Positions 18,093-27,282 of a stretch of 64,000 nucleotides of DNA are shown in pieces. Made by a program: the position numbers and the translations under genes. The DNA comes from JANQOH01 sp965214495 (GTDB taxonomy: Bacteria; Pseudomonadota; Alphaproteobacteria; UBA7887). The notes below the pieces were generated by a model. The model saw only the letters and a program-made list of their open reading frames with translations, made no database searches and was not told the origin of the DNA. Numbering within the stretch: position 1 is the stretch's first letter; each line of letters begins with the position of its first letter. The stretch is from positions 1,612,001-1,676,000 of the forward strand of contig OZ243958.1 of NCBI GenBank assembly GCA_965214495.1, written 5' to 3'.

Positions 18093-18177
18093 GGTATCCT
18101 CCCGATATTTGGTGCCCTCTTCGGCCGACCTCTGCGACAATCAGGCGCTGGCACTTTGCATCCACGCAACCCCGGAA

Positions 18178-21027
18178 TCAACCTCGCGCCAGACCCGAAT
18201 TCGCCAGATTGAGCGCCAGCAATTCGCGAAGCGCATCGCCTTCGGAAATGTCAGTCGGCCAGCCATAAGCGGTCGCTACCGCCGCGTCGAGGGCGGCGTG
18301 GGCGTCGGCGAGCCATTGCGGGCGGGCGTTGTAGAGGTTGGTGAGCGTGCGGACCTTGAGCGCTTTCGCCGCCGCCTCGTCGCGGGGCACCGGGCGCTTC
18401 GGGTAGCCCGGAACCGGCTCCTCCACCCATTCCACCCATTCGGGCGGGTTCAGCCAGTGGTCGCGGAGTTCGACCAGACGCCGTGCGGCTTCCGCGATGG
18501 CGACGGCGCACGGGTCGTCGGCAAAGTCGGCGGCAGGGATGTCGGGCGAGAGACCGTCCGGGAAGGGGAAGGTCTCGAAGGTGGTAGTCGGGGTGTAGCG
18601 CGGACGGTCCTCCAGGCTGGTGCCGAGCCGCAACGACCATGCCTCGTGGAACCGGCTGTGCAGGATGCCGAAGGTCGTGTCGTCGTCGCGGGCGATGACG
18701 ATCAGTTGATGGTCGGGGCAGACGCGGGCGTCGAGCCAGACGAAGAGCCGGTGCTTGGCGACCGTCGGCGTCGCGATGTAACGCAGCAAGCCGTCGAGCG
18801 CCTTCCACATGCCGGGTCGGGTTTCACCATGCCGCCACCAGAACCGGCGATGCCTTTCCCTCCGCCTGCCAAGCCGCACGGGCTTCACATGCTGCGCGAT
18901 ATATGCGAATGGCGCCTCGTAGAGCGCGGCGTCGCCCACTTTCATGTCCGAGCCAAAATCAACGATCCACTTGCCCGCAGGACGCCGCGTCAGGTCCATG
19001 CCGTTGACCCTTGGCTTCAGGACATCAGTGTTGGGTCGACCGTTCGGGTTCGCAGGGAGACGCAGCCACTCGCGCGCGAGATCGCCAGAAATATCGAATG
19101 GGCCGTTCTTGTAGACTCCCAGGAAGCCAACGGTCCTATTGGTCGGCAATCGCGCCGCCGCAGTCAGATCGACGCCTTCCTCCGTGAGGTCGGCATGGAT
19201 ACGGGCGGTTTCCTCGCCATTGAGGAAGACCGCAAGCCTCGCACTCTTCCCGGCAAAGCAGATCAGCGACACCCGCACGGCGGTGCCGTCGATCACCCAG
19301 GGTTCGTCGGACCAGACATCGAAAATCGCCGCATCCTCAACGATACGGTCGAGCACCGCCCGGTTATTGCCGCCCCGGATCGAGTTCGTCGCGACCAGAC
19401 CGGCGCGGGCAATCTCGCCCTCGGCGACAAGCCTTCCGGCCTTGTGGAACCAGTAGCAGACGAGATCGGCGGAAGAGGGCACCGAATCCCGCCAAGCGCG
19501 GCGCAAGCGCTCCGTGTATTCGTGCCCCAAGCCGCCCCGCATGACGCGATCTCCAAGAAACGGCGGATTGCCGATGACGACGTCGGCCTTCGGCCAGTCC
19601 GGTTCACTACCGTCCGGCGCGAGGATCGCGTCGCGGCATTCGATGGTCTCAAGCGGCTTCAGGATCGGGTCGCGCGACTCGCGGAAACCGTTGCGCCGCA
19701 TCCACTGGATCTCGCCGATCCACACCGACACCCGCGCCAGTTCCGCCGCATAGGCGTTGATCTCGATCCCTTTCACGTTCGCCGGCCCGACCGCAGGGAA
19801 CGCGCGCTCGAGGCCCAGCGCCTCCGCTTCCAGCTGCGCCCGGTGCTCCAGGTCCTTGAGCGCGTGCAGGGCCAGATAGAGAAAGTTGCCGGAACCGCAG
19901 GCGGGGTCGAGCACCGTGAATCCGCGTAGCCGCTCGAGGAACGTCCGCAGCAGCCGTTCCGCCCGGTCTCGCTGCCGCGTCCGCGCCGCCCGCGACCTCG
20001 CCGTGTCCGCCCGTTCGAGACAATCCGCGATCTTCGCCTTCGCGGTGTCCCATTCCGCGAGCAGGGGGCGGACGACGACCGGCTCCACGATGCGCAATAT
20101 CTTGTCGCGGTCGGTGTAGTGCGCGCCGAGCTGCGCGCGCTTGTCGGGGTCGAGGCCGCGCTCGAACAGCGTTCCCAGGATCGACGGATCGACCTCCGAC
20201 CAGTCGAGCGCGGCCGCCTTCAGAGCGGTGTCGATCCCGGCCTGATCCAGCGGCAGGGCGGCATCGTCGTCGAACAACCCGCCGTTGAACCACGCCACGG
20301 CCTCGAACCCGACACGCCCGCCGCGCGCCATGGCCCCGAACAGGTCGCGCGCCAGAGCGGTAAAATCGTCCGGGCGCCGCCGCGCGTGCTCCAGCATCCG
20401 GGTGAACAGGCGGTCGGGCAGCAACCCCGCATCCTCCGCGAACATGCAGAACACCAGCCGGTTGACGAAATGCGCCACCTCCTGCGGATCGTGACCCCGG
20501 TCACGCAACGACTGCGCGAGTTCGGCGAAGGCCGCCGCCGCGCGTTCGGTCAGCCCCTGCCGGGTCTCGCCCGGCCGCAGGCGCCCGGGATCGGACATCG
20601 CCCGTTTGAGCTTGTCGCGGCAGGCCGCGTCGGAGAGGTCGTCGAGTCCGAACTCGTGGGTCTCGCTGACGCTGTTGGTCCAGTTGGTGCGGATGCGGAA
20701 GCGCGCCATGTCCGAGACGATCAACAGCGGCGGGTTCTCCAGCGCCAACGCGTATTGCCGCAACTGATCGAACGCCGCGTCGAGGTTCGCGCGCCGGCCC
20801 TTGTATTCCCAAGCGAAGCAGCCGCGCTTCCACACGTCGGCCCAGCCGTCGCCGCCGGTGTCCTTCCTGGCCCCGCGCTCGAAGCAATAGCGTTCGCCGG
20901 TCGGATCGTCTTCCGCCGGGGTCGGCTCGTCGAGCAGCCGGCACAGATCGATGAAGTGCTCCTGCGCCGCTGAACGCTCCTTCAGTTCCGAAGCCCGCCA
21001 CTTGGCGATGAACGCGCCCGGAGTCAC
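18178..21027 (-). CDS. Type IIG (MmeI-like) restriction-modification enzyme
   Basis: A 949-residue single-chain DNA methyltransferase with a probable built-in nuclease. The N-terminal ~100 residues contain GWADVWKRGCFAWEYKG, a PD-(D/E)xK-like arrangement with Asp64 and Glu74-x-Lys76. A helical spacer leads to the adenine-N6 methyltransferase domain with motif I LDPACGSGN (373-381) and motif IV NPPF (487-490), followed by a target-recognition region. Start is GTG at 21027. It follows an HNH gene by 40 bases. Its recognition sequence cannot be predicted from what I see. Confidence 0.85.
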   Translation of the reverse strand: MTPGAFIAKWRASELKERSAAQEHFIDLCRLLDEPTPAEDDPTGERYCFERGARKDTGGDGWADVWKRGCFAWEYKGRRANLDAAFDQLRQYALALENPPLLIVSDMARFRIRTNWTNSVSETHEFGLDDLSDAACRDKLKRAMSDPGRLRPGETRQGLTERAAAAFAELAQSLRDRGHDPQEVAHFVNRLVFCMFAEDAGLLPDRLFTRMLEHARRRPDDFTALARDLFGAMARGGRVGFEAVAWFNGGLFDDDAALPLDQAGIDTALKAAALDWSEVDPSILGTLFERGLDPDKRAQLGAHYTDRDKILRIVEPVVVRPLLAEWDTAKAKIADCLERADTARSRAARTRQRDRAERLLRTFLERLRGFTVLDPACGSGNFLYLALHALKDLEHRAQLEAEALGLERAFPAVGPANVKGIEINAYAAELARVSVWIGEIQWMRRNGFRESRDPILKPLETIECRDAILAPDGSEPDWPKADVVIGNPPFLGDRVMRGGLGHEYTERLRRAWRDSVPSSADLVCYWFHKAGRLVAEGEIARAGLVATNSIRGGNNRAVLDRIVEDAAIFDVWSDEPWVIDGTAVRVSLICFAGKSARLAVFLNGEETARIHADLTEEGVDLTAAARLPTNRTVGFLGVYKNGPFDISGDLAREWLRLPANPNGRPNTDVLKPRVNGMDLTRRPAGKWIVDFGSDMKVGDAALYEAPFAYIAQHVKPVRLGRRRERHRRFWWRHGETRPGMWKALDGLLRYIATPTVAKHRLFVWLDARVCPDHQLIVIARDDDTTFGILHSRFHEAWSLRLGTSLEDRPRYTPTTTFETFPFPDGLSPDIPAADFADDPCAVAIAEAARRLVELRDHWLNPPEWVEWVEEPVPGYPKRPVPRDEAAAKALKVRTLTNLYNARPQWLADAHAALDAAVATAYGWPTDISEGDALRELLALNLANSGLARG

Positions 21028-21067
21028 GGCGCCGACCGAGCAAGCCGAGGGCGCCCCGAGCCGGCGT

Positions 21068-21661
21068 TCATTCGCAGTCGCCCGCCTCTTCGCGCCCGCT
21101 ACCGGGCGGATAAATCCAAAGCGTCAACTCGTCCAACGGCGGAAAACGCGTTGGCAAGAGGCGCACGTCGAACGGCATCGCGGGTTCGTCGTCGAGCCGA
21201 TCCAACGCCGAGTCGAGGCGCCCGCGTTCCTCGCAGTATCGAGCCACGATCTTGATGTATCGGCGGAGCAACAGGAGCGGCGGGAAACGGTTTCGGACCG
21301 CCATCCATTCGAGCATATCCCGCCCGCCCTTCGAACCGTTGCACCGGCGGCACGCCCAAACGAGATTCTCCGGCGCGTCCTGGCCGCCCCGCATCTGCGG
21401 AATCAGGTGATCCACGCACAGCTTGTCTGCGTTGCCGCAGTAGCAGCAGGCTTGCGGCGCCGTCATCTTGATCCGCTCGTCGTCGTAGAACGACCGCATC
21501 TTCATCGTCCCGTCGAGCAATCCGCGCCGAAGCCTGGCGCGGATCATGTGGTGCGTCCGCGCATACTCGCGCGCGCCGCGGTCGAGAGCCGCGTGGGCGC
21601 GCGCCAGTTCCGCGTAACTGAACGCGATTTGCTCGCGGACGGTTGTGGGCTGTGCGAGCAT
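21068..21661 (-). CDS. HNH endonuclease
   Basis: A 197-residue protein with a complete zinc-finger HNH motif: CCYCGN, then VDHLIPQMRGGQDAPENLVW, then CRRCNGSKG, giving the C-x2-C/H/N/C-x2-C arrangement of cutting enzymes. The N-terminal half is helical. ATG 21661 has a GGGAGA ribosome binding site. It is the first gene of a two-gene operon with the type IIG enzyme; it could add restriction activity, including against modified DNA, but that is inference. Confidence 0.82.
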   Translation of the reverse strand: MLAQPTTVREQIAFSYAELARAHAALDRGAREYARTHHMIRARLRRGLLDGTMKMRSFYDDERIKMTAPQACCYCGNADKLCVDHLIPQMRGGQDAPENLVWACRRCNGSKGGRDMLEWMAVRNRFPPLLLLRRYIKIVARYCEERGRLDSALDRLDDEPAMPFDVRLLPTRFPPLDELTLWIYPPGSGREEAGDCE

Positions 21662-21828
21662 CGTTCTCCCGCTCGTGCCTCGGTTCGCGCTTCGTATGCG
21701 CAGCGTATCCAAGCGTAACATCGGTTGCGCTCCCCAGTGGCGGAGGTGCGCTTTCCCTCGCGACGCAAGCCGATATATTGCGGCGCAACAGAAATTGACG
21801 CGTTGCAACGACCGTCAGGGGGGCGAGA

Positions 21829-22287
21829 ATGCGGGAACACGGTATCGAGGCGGTGCTGGCCGCCGAACTCGACGGGCACTATTTCGAGGATCTGGCGGTC
21901 GGCATGACCGACGTGTATAGCCGCACTATCACCGAAAGCGACATCGTGCTGTTCTGCGGCATCTCCGGCGATACCAACCCGCTGCATCTCAACCGCGAAT
22001 ACGCGGCGCGCACCCGCTTCGGCGGGCCGATCGCACACCGCATGTTGTCGGCCTCGCTGATCTCGAGCGTGCTCGGCACCAAGCTGCCCGGGCCCGGCGC
22101 GATCTATGTCAGCCAGAGCTGCCGTTTCCGGGCGCCCGTGCGCGCCGGCGACACGGTGGTCGCGCGCGCCACCATCACCGAACTGGTGCCCGACCGGTAT
22201 CACGCGCGGATGGACACGACATGCAGCGTCGGCGGCAAGGTGGTGATCGACGGCGAGGCGCTGCTCATGGTGCCGTCGCGCACCTGA
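21829..22287 (+). CDS. MaoC-like (R)-specific enoyl-CoA hydratase
   Basis: A 152-residue hotdog-fold protein. The hydratase motif is present as DIVLFCGISGDTNPLHLN, with the catalytic Asp and His in GDTNPLH, followed by GGPIAHRMLSASLIS. The likely reaction is hydration of trans-2-enoyl-CoA to (R)-3-hydroxyacyl-CoA. A GGGGGGCGAG stretch precedes the ATG. It is divergent from the HNH gene and upstream of ribF. Confidence 0.88.
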   Translation: MREHGIEAVLAAELDGHYFEDLAVGMTDVYSRTITESDIVLFCGISGDTNPLHLNREYAARTRFGGPIAHRMLSASLISSVLGTKLPGPGAIYVSQSCRFRAPVRAGDTVVARATITELVPDRYHARMDTTCSVGGKVVIDGEALLMVPSRT

Positions 22288-22332
22288 CCGCGCCGGTTGC
22301 GAGGGGCGCGGCGTTGCGCTAAAGGCCGCGCC

Positions 22333-23310
22333 ATGCGCATCTGCCGGGATTACGCGCACCCACCCGCCGCGGCGCGCGGGGCAGTCGTAGCGATCGGTAA
22401 TTTCGACGGGGTGCATCTGGGCCATCGCGGCGTCATCGGCCGCGCCGCCAACGAGGCGCGCGACCGAGGTGCGCCGCTCGGCGTGCTCGCCTTCGAGCCG
22501 CATCCGGCCCACGTGTTGCGCCCGGGCTCGGCGCCGGAACGTCTGACTCCGTTTCGCGCCAAGGTCCGCCGGCTGCGCGAATGCGGCGCAGACTATTTCT
22601 TCTGCCCGCGCTTCACGCGCCGCTTCGCCGGCAAGACGCCGGACGAGTTCGTCGCCGACATACTCGAGGCGGGCCTCGGCGCGCGCCATGTCGTGGTGGG
22701 TCACGACTTCCGCTACGGACACCGGCGCGCGGGCGACGGTGCATCGCTGGCGGCCGCCGGCGCGGCGCGGGGCTTCGGCGTGACCGTGGTGGACGCCATC
22801 GGCAATGCCGGCGAAATCTATTCCTCGACCCGCGTGCGCCAGTATCTCAAACGCGGCGAACCTCGGCTCGCAGCCGCCATGCTGGGCCATCTCTGGGAAG
22901 TCGAGGCGCGCGTGCTGCATGGCGACAAGCGCGGGCGCGGGCTTGGCTATCCGACGGCGAATCTGCGTTTCGGCGAGCACGTCACGCCGGCGTTCGGCAT
23001 CTACGCCGTGTGGGCGGGGATCGTGAACGGCGATCGCACCGACTGGCGTCCGGCGGTCGCGAGTTGCGGCGTGCGCCCGACCTTCGGCGGCGACGAGGTG
23101 CTGCTCGAAGTGCATGTCTTCGACTTCGACGGCGACCTGTACGGCGACTATCTGCGCGTCGCCTTCGTGAGCTGGCTGCGGCCGGAGATGCGCTTCGACA
23201 ATGCCGGCGACCTGGTGCGCCGAATGGACGAAGACAGCTATAATGCGCGCTTTCAGCTTGCCGGCTCGCGGCCGCCGCGCGATATGGGCCGCACAGCCTT
23301 CAATCAGTGA
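22333..23310 (+). CDS. ribF: Bifunctional riboflavin kinase / FAD synthetase
   Basis: Makes FMN from riboflavin and then FAD. The 325-residue protein has the N-terminal adenylyltransferase domain with GNFDGVHLGHRGVI and STRVRQYLKRG, and the C-terminal flavokinase domain with GDKRGRGLGYPTANL. ATG 22333 fits the family start. Its stop overlaps the ileS start (GTGA). No FMN riboswitch is evident upstream. Confidence 0.95.
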   Translation: MRICRDYAHPPAAARGAVVAIGNFDGVHLGHRGVIGRAANEARDRGAPLGVLAFEPHPAHVLRPGSAPERLTPFRAKVRRLRECGADYFFCPRFTRRFAGKTPDEFVADILEAGLGARHVVVGHDFRYGHRRAGDGASLAAAGAARGFGVTVVDAIGNAGEIYSSTRVRQYLKRGEPRLAAAMLGHLWEVEARVLHGDKRGRGLGYPTANLRFGEHVTPAFGIYAVWAGIVNGDRTDWRPAVASCGVRPTFGGDEVLLEVHVFDFDGDLYGDYLRVAFVSWLRPEMRFDNAGDLVRRMDEDSYNARFQLAGSRPPRDMGRTAFNQ

Positions 23311-26132
23311 GCCGAGCCGTGAGCCGTCCCCCCGCCGCCGACTACAAGTCCACGCTGTTTCTGCCGCGCACGGCGTTTCCCATGAAGGCCGGGCTGCCGA
23401 AGCGCGAACCCGGTCTGCTGGAGCGCTGGGAGCGGATGGATCTGTGGGGCCGCCTGCGCGCCGACGCGGCGGGGCGCGAGAAGTTCATCCTTCACGACGG
23501 CCCTCCCTACGCCAACGGGCCGATCCATATCGGCCATGCGCTGAACAAGATTCTCAAGGACATCGTCAACCGCGCCGCACAGATGAGCGGTCGCGACGCC
23601 CACTACATCCCGGGATGGGACTGTCACGGCCTGCCTATCGAATGGCAGATCGAAGTCGAATACCGCAAGAAGGGGATCGACAAGGACAGTATTCCGGTCG
23701 CCGAGTTCCGCCGCCAGTGCCGCGCCTTCGCCGACCGCTGGATCGACACGCAGATGGCCGAGTTCGTCCGCCTCGGCGTGATGGGCGACTGGCAGCGGCG
23801 CTACCTCACCATGTCGTTCGCCGCGGAAGCGCAGATCGTGCGCGAGATCGGCAAGTTCCTCATGTCGGGCGCCCTCTATCGCGGCGCCCGGCCGGTCATG
23901 TGGTCGCCGGTCGAGAAAACCGCCCTGGCCGAGGCCGAGGTCGAGTATCACGACATCACGTCCGATGCGGTTTTCGTGCGCTTTCCGGTGGCGTCGAGTC
24001 CGGAACCGGCATTGCAGGGCGCCGACGTGGTGGCCTGGACGACGACGCCGTGGACGATCCCCGGCAACCGCGCGGTCGCCTTCGGGCCGGATGTCGACTA
24101 CGTCGTCGGCGAAGTGACCGGCGTTGCGGACGGAGCGCGGGCGGCGCCCGGGGACCGGCTCGCGTTCGCCGCCGACCGCGCACGGGAAGTGTGCGAAAAG
24201 ACGCGGATCGACGGTTTCCGACGGCTCGCCGTGCTGCCGGGCGCGCGGCTCGCGGGCGCCGTTCTCCGCCACCCGCTGGCGGGCGAGCACTACCGCTTCG
24301 AAGTGCCGCTCCTGCCGGCCGGCTTCGTCGATACCGAACAGGGCACGGGTTTCGTGCATGTCGCGCCCGGCCACGGCGCCGACGATTTCGAGCTCGGTCG
24401 CGCCCACGGTCTGGATCTGCCGTCCACGGTCGATGACGACGGCCGTTATCACGCCCACGTGCCGCTGTTCGCCGGGGCGCATGTTTACAAGGTCAACCCG
24501 GCGGTGACGGACCGGCTGGCGGCGGCCGGCACGCTGCTCGGCGGCGAGAAATACCGTCACAGCTATCCGCATAGCTGGCGCTCGAAGAAGCCGGTGATCT
24601 TCCGCAACACGCCGCAATGGTTCGTCGATATGGAGGCGACCGGCCTGCGCCGCACCGCGCTGGCGGCGATCGACGCGACCCGCTTCGTGCCCGAGAGCGG
24701 GCGCAGCCGGATCCGCTCGATGATCGAGAGCCGGCCCGACTGGTGCGTGTCGCGCCAGCGCGCCTGGGGCGTGCCGGTCGCCGTCTTCGTCCACCGGGAA
24801 AGCGGCGAACCGCTGCGCGACCAGGCGGTGATCGACCGCATCGCCGCGGCGGTCGAAGAGCGCGGCGCGGACGTCTGGTTCACCGAAGACCCCGCCCGCT
24901 TCCTCGGACCCGGACGCGCCCCCGCGGACTACGAACAGGTCAGGGACATTCTCGACGTCTGGTTCGAGTCGGGCGCGACTCACGCCTTCGTGCTCGAGAA
25001 CGACCCCAGCCAGAGCTGGCCGGCGGCGCTGTATCTCGAAGGCTCGGACCAGCACCGCGGCTGGTTTCACTCGTCGCTGCTCGAATCCTGCGGCACCCGC
25101 GGCCGTGCGCCCTACGAGACCGTGCTGACCCACGGCTTCGCGCTCGACGGCGAGGGCCGCAAGATGGCGAAGTCATTGGGCAACGTGGTCGCGCCGCAGC
25201 AGATCATCAAGGACCACGGCGCCGACGTCCTGCGCTTGTGGGTCGCGCTCGCCGACTATACCGAGGACCTCCGTATCGGCCCCGGAATCGTCGGGGGCGT
25301 CGTCGAATCCTATCGCCGGTTGCGCAACACGCTGCGCTATCTGCTCGGCAATCTCGCCGGCTTCGACGACTCGGAGCGCGTGCCGCCGGCGGCGATGCCT
25401 GAACTCGAACGCTGGGTGCTGCACCGGCTTGCCGAACTCGACGCGCTGCGCCGGCGCTGCTTCGACGACTTCGACTACCACCGCTTCTACGCCGCGTTGC
25501 ACGCTTTCTGCGCCACCGAACTTTCGGCGTTCTATTTCGACGTCCGCAAGGACTCGCTCTATTGCGACGCCCGAGACGATCCGCGTCGGCGCGCGGCCCG
25601 CAGCGTTCTCGACACCCTGTTGGACACGCTGACCGCCTGGCTGGCGCCGGTATTGGCGTTCACCGCCGAGGAAGCATGGCTTGTGCGGCATCCCGGCACC
25701 GACGGCAGCGTGCATCTGCGGATCATGCCGGCGATTCCGGCGGCATGGCGCGACGACGCGCTGGCGGAGAAATGGCGGCGCTTGCGCGCGATCCGCCGCG
25801 CAGTGACGGGCGCGCTGGAAGTGGCGCGCCGCGAAGGGATCATCGGCGCGAGCCTGCAAGGCCATCCGCGCGTCTATCTTTCTCCGCAAGACAGCGCCTG
25901 CCTCGAAGACGCCGATCTCGCCGAGCTGGCCATCACGTCGGCGGCGACCGTCTCCTGCGAGGAGCCGCCGCCGAACACTTTCAGGCTCGACGACGAGGCC
26001 GGAATCGGCGTCGTCGTCGAACTCGCGGCGGGCGAGAAGTGTCCGCGCTGCTGGCGAGTCCTCCCCGAAGTCGCCGCAGACGGGCTATGCGTGCGCTGCG
26101 CCGGCGTCGTCGCCCTGCCGCGCTCCGCATGA
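23307..26132 (+). CDS. ileS: Isoleucyl-tRNA synthetase
   Basis: A class I synthetase of 941 residues. HIGH is at 74-77 within ANGPIHIGHALN, the editing domain is present (WTTTPWTIPGNRA), and the second signature reads KMAKSLGN, where KMSKS is usual. A C-terminal zinc site is formed by CPRC and CVRC. The GTG at 23307 overlaps the ribF stop; a second GTG at 23319 is possible. The stop overlaps lspA as ATGA. Confidence 0.96.
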   Translation: MSRAVSRPPAADYKSTLFLPRTAFPMKAGLPKREPGLLERWERMDLWGRLRADAAGREKFILHDGPPYANGPIHIGHALNKILKDIVNRAAQMSGRDAHYIPGWDCHGLPIEWQIEVEYRKKGIDKDSIPVAEFRRQCRAFADRWIDTQMAEFVRLGVMGDWQRRYLTMSFAAEAQIVREIGKFLMSGALYRGARPVMWSPVEKTALAEAEVEYHDITSDAVFVRFPVASSPEPALQGADVVAWTTTPWTIPGNRAVAFGPDVDYVVGEVTGVADGARAAPGDRLAFAADRAREVCEKTRIDGFRRLAVLPGARLAGAVLRHPLAGEHYRFEVPLLPAGFVDTEQGTGFVHVAPGHGADDFELGRAHGLDLPSTVDDDGRYHAHVPLFAGAHVYKVNPAVTDRLAAAGTLLGGEKYRHSYPHSWRSKKPVIFRNTPQWFVDMEATGLRRTALAAIDATRFVPESGRSRIRSMIESRPDWCVSRQRAWGVPVAVFVHRESGEPLRDQAVIDRIAAAVEERGADVWFTEDPARFLGPGRAPADYEQVRDILDVWFESGATHAFVLENDPSQSWPAALYLEGSDQHRGWFHSSLLESCGTRGRAPYETVLTHGFALDGEGRKMAKSLGNVVAPQQIIKDHGADVLRLWVALADYTEDLRIGPGIVGGVVESYRRLRNTLRYLLGNLAGFDDSERVPPAAMPELERWVLHRLAELDALRRRCFDDFDYHRFYAALHAFCATELSAFYFDVRKDSLYCDARDDPRRRAARSVLDTLLDTLTAWLAPVLAFTAEEAWLVRHPGTDGSVHLRIMPAIPAAWRDDALAEKWRRLRAIRRAVTGALEVARREGIIGASLQGHPRVYLSPQDSACLEDADLAELAITSAATVSCEEPPPNTFRLDDEAGIGVVVELAAGEKCPRCWRVLPEVAADGLCVRCAGVVALPRSA

Positions 26133-26650
26133 GCGCGCCCACGCCGCGATTCGGACTCGTCATCGCGGTCGTCGTCGTCCTGCTCGACCAGGGGCTGAAG
26201 ACGCTCATGACCCACCTGTTGCCGTATCCGGGGAGCGAGTGGACGGTGACCGGCTTCTTCAACCTGGTTCACGTGCGCAACGCCGGCGTCAGCTTCGGCC
26301 TGATGCCGGGCCTCGGCCCCTGGGTGTTGAGCGGGTTCGCACTGGCCGTGACGGCGGTTCTCGTCGCCTGGCTGATCCGCGCGGAAAGCCGTCCGATCGC
26401 CGCCGCTCTCGGCCTGACGATCGGCGGGGCGGTGGGTAATGTCATCGACCGGGTGTTGTTCGGCGCGGTTTTCGATTTTCTCGATTTCCATGCTTTCGGT
26501 TATCATTGGCCGGCGTTCAACCTGGCCGATTCCGCGATCACCGTCGGAGTCGCCGGCTTGTTGATCGACGCGCTGTTCGTGACGCGGCGAACCACGGAAT
26601 CGAAACGGCGAACGCACTCAGCGGCAATGGACAAGGGTGCCGAAACATGA
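26129..26650 (+). CDS. lspA: Lipoprotein signal peptidase
   Basis: The aspartic protease that cleaves the signal peptide of prolipoproteins in the inner membrane. The 173-residue protein has four hydrophobic segments; the catalytic aspartates are Asp107 in GNVIDRV and Asp134 in NLADSAI. It overlaps ileS and the following lipoprotein gene by four bases each. Confidence 0.95.
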   Translation: MSAPTPRFGLVIAVVVVLLDQGLKTLMTHLLPYPGSEWTVTGFFNLVHVRNAGVSFGLMPGLGPWVLSGFALAVTAVLVAWLIRAESRPIAAALGLTIGGAVGNVIDRVLFGAVFDFLDFHAFGYHWPAFNLADSAITVGVAGLLIDALFVTRRTTESKRRTHSAAMDKGAET

Positions 26651-27231
26651 ACGGGAAGAGCCGGAAGAGGATGGCGGCGGGGCCGCTGCTGGCGGCCGGG
26701 CTGGCGCTGTGTCTTGCCGGGTGCGGCGATTCGGTCTCGCAAAGCCTTGGCCTGGGCAAGCGCGCGCCCGACGAGACGGCGGTCATCGAGCAGGCGCCGC
26801 TGGAATTGCCGCCCGACTTCAATTTGCGCCCGCCGGTGCCTGGCGCGCCGCGCCCGCAAGACGAGGAAGCCAGCGACCGCGCCGCCGCCATCGTGCTCGG
26901 TGCGGCGACGGAACCGGGCGCCGGTCCCGCGCCGCAAGGCACGCCCGGCGAGCGCGCCTTTCTCGACATGGCGGGCGCGAACGACGCCGACCCCGGGATC
27001 CGCCAGCTCGTCAACCGCGAGGCCGCTCTCTTCATTCCCGACGATCCGGACTTCGTCGACGAACTGATGTTCTGGCAGGTGGAGACGCCGGAGGGGACGG
27101 CCCTCGATCCGGTCGCAGAAGCCGAGCGCCTGCGGGAGAACGAGGCCACGGGGCGCGGTGTGACCGAGGGTCAGACCCCCGTCATCACCCGCGGCGAGCG
27201 CGCGTTGCTGGAGGGCCTGAATCCTTTCTGA
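26647..27231 (+). CDS. DUF3035-type lipoprotein
   Basis: A 194-residue protein with a lipoprotein signal ending LCLAGCG, a clear lipobox whose cysteine would be lipidated. The conserved segment LELPPDFNLRPPVPGAPRPQ matches the alphaproteobacterial DUF3035 group (BamF-like). ATG 26647 overlaps the lspA stop. A role at the outer membrane is plausible; the exact function is not known from the sequence. Confidence 0.8.
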   Translation: MNGKSRKRMAAGPLLAAGLALCLAGCGDSVSQSLGLGKRAPDETAVIEQAPLELPPDFNLRPPVPGAPRPQDEEASDRAAAIVLGAATEPGAGPAPQGTPGERAFLDMAGANDADPGIRQLVNREAALFIPDDPDFVDELMFWQVETPEGTALDPVAEAERLRENEATGRGVTEGQTPVITRGERALLEGLNPF

Positions 27232-27282
27232 CCGCGTTTCGGGCGGCGCGAAACCCGCTGGAACCTTGCATCAGGGTATCGA

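Noticed and set aside
22288..22332. FMN riboswitch upstream of ribF
   Set aside because: Only 45 bases separate the genes, too short, and the conserved riboswitch cores are not seen.
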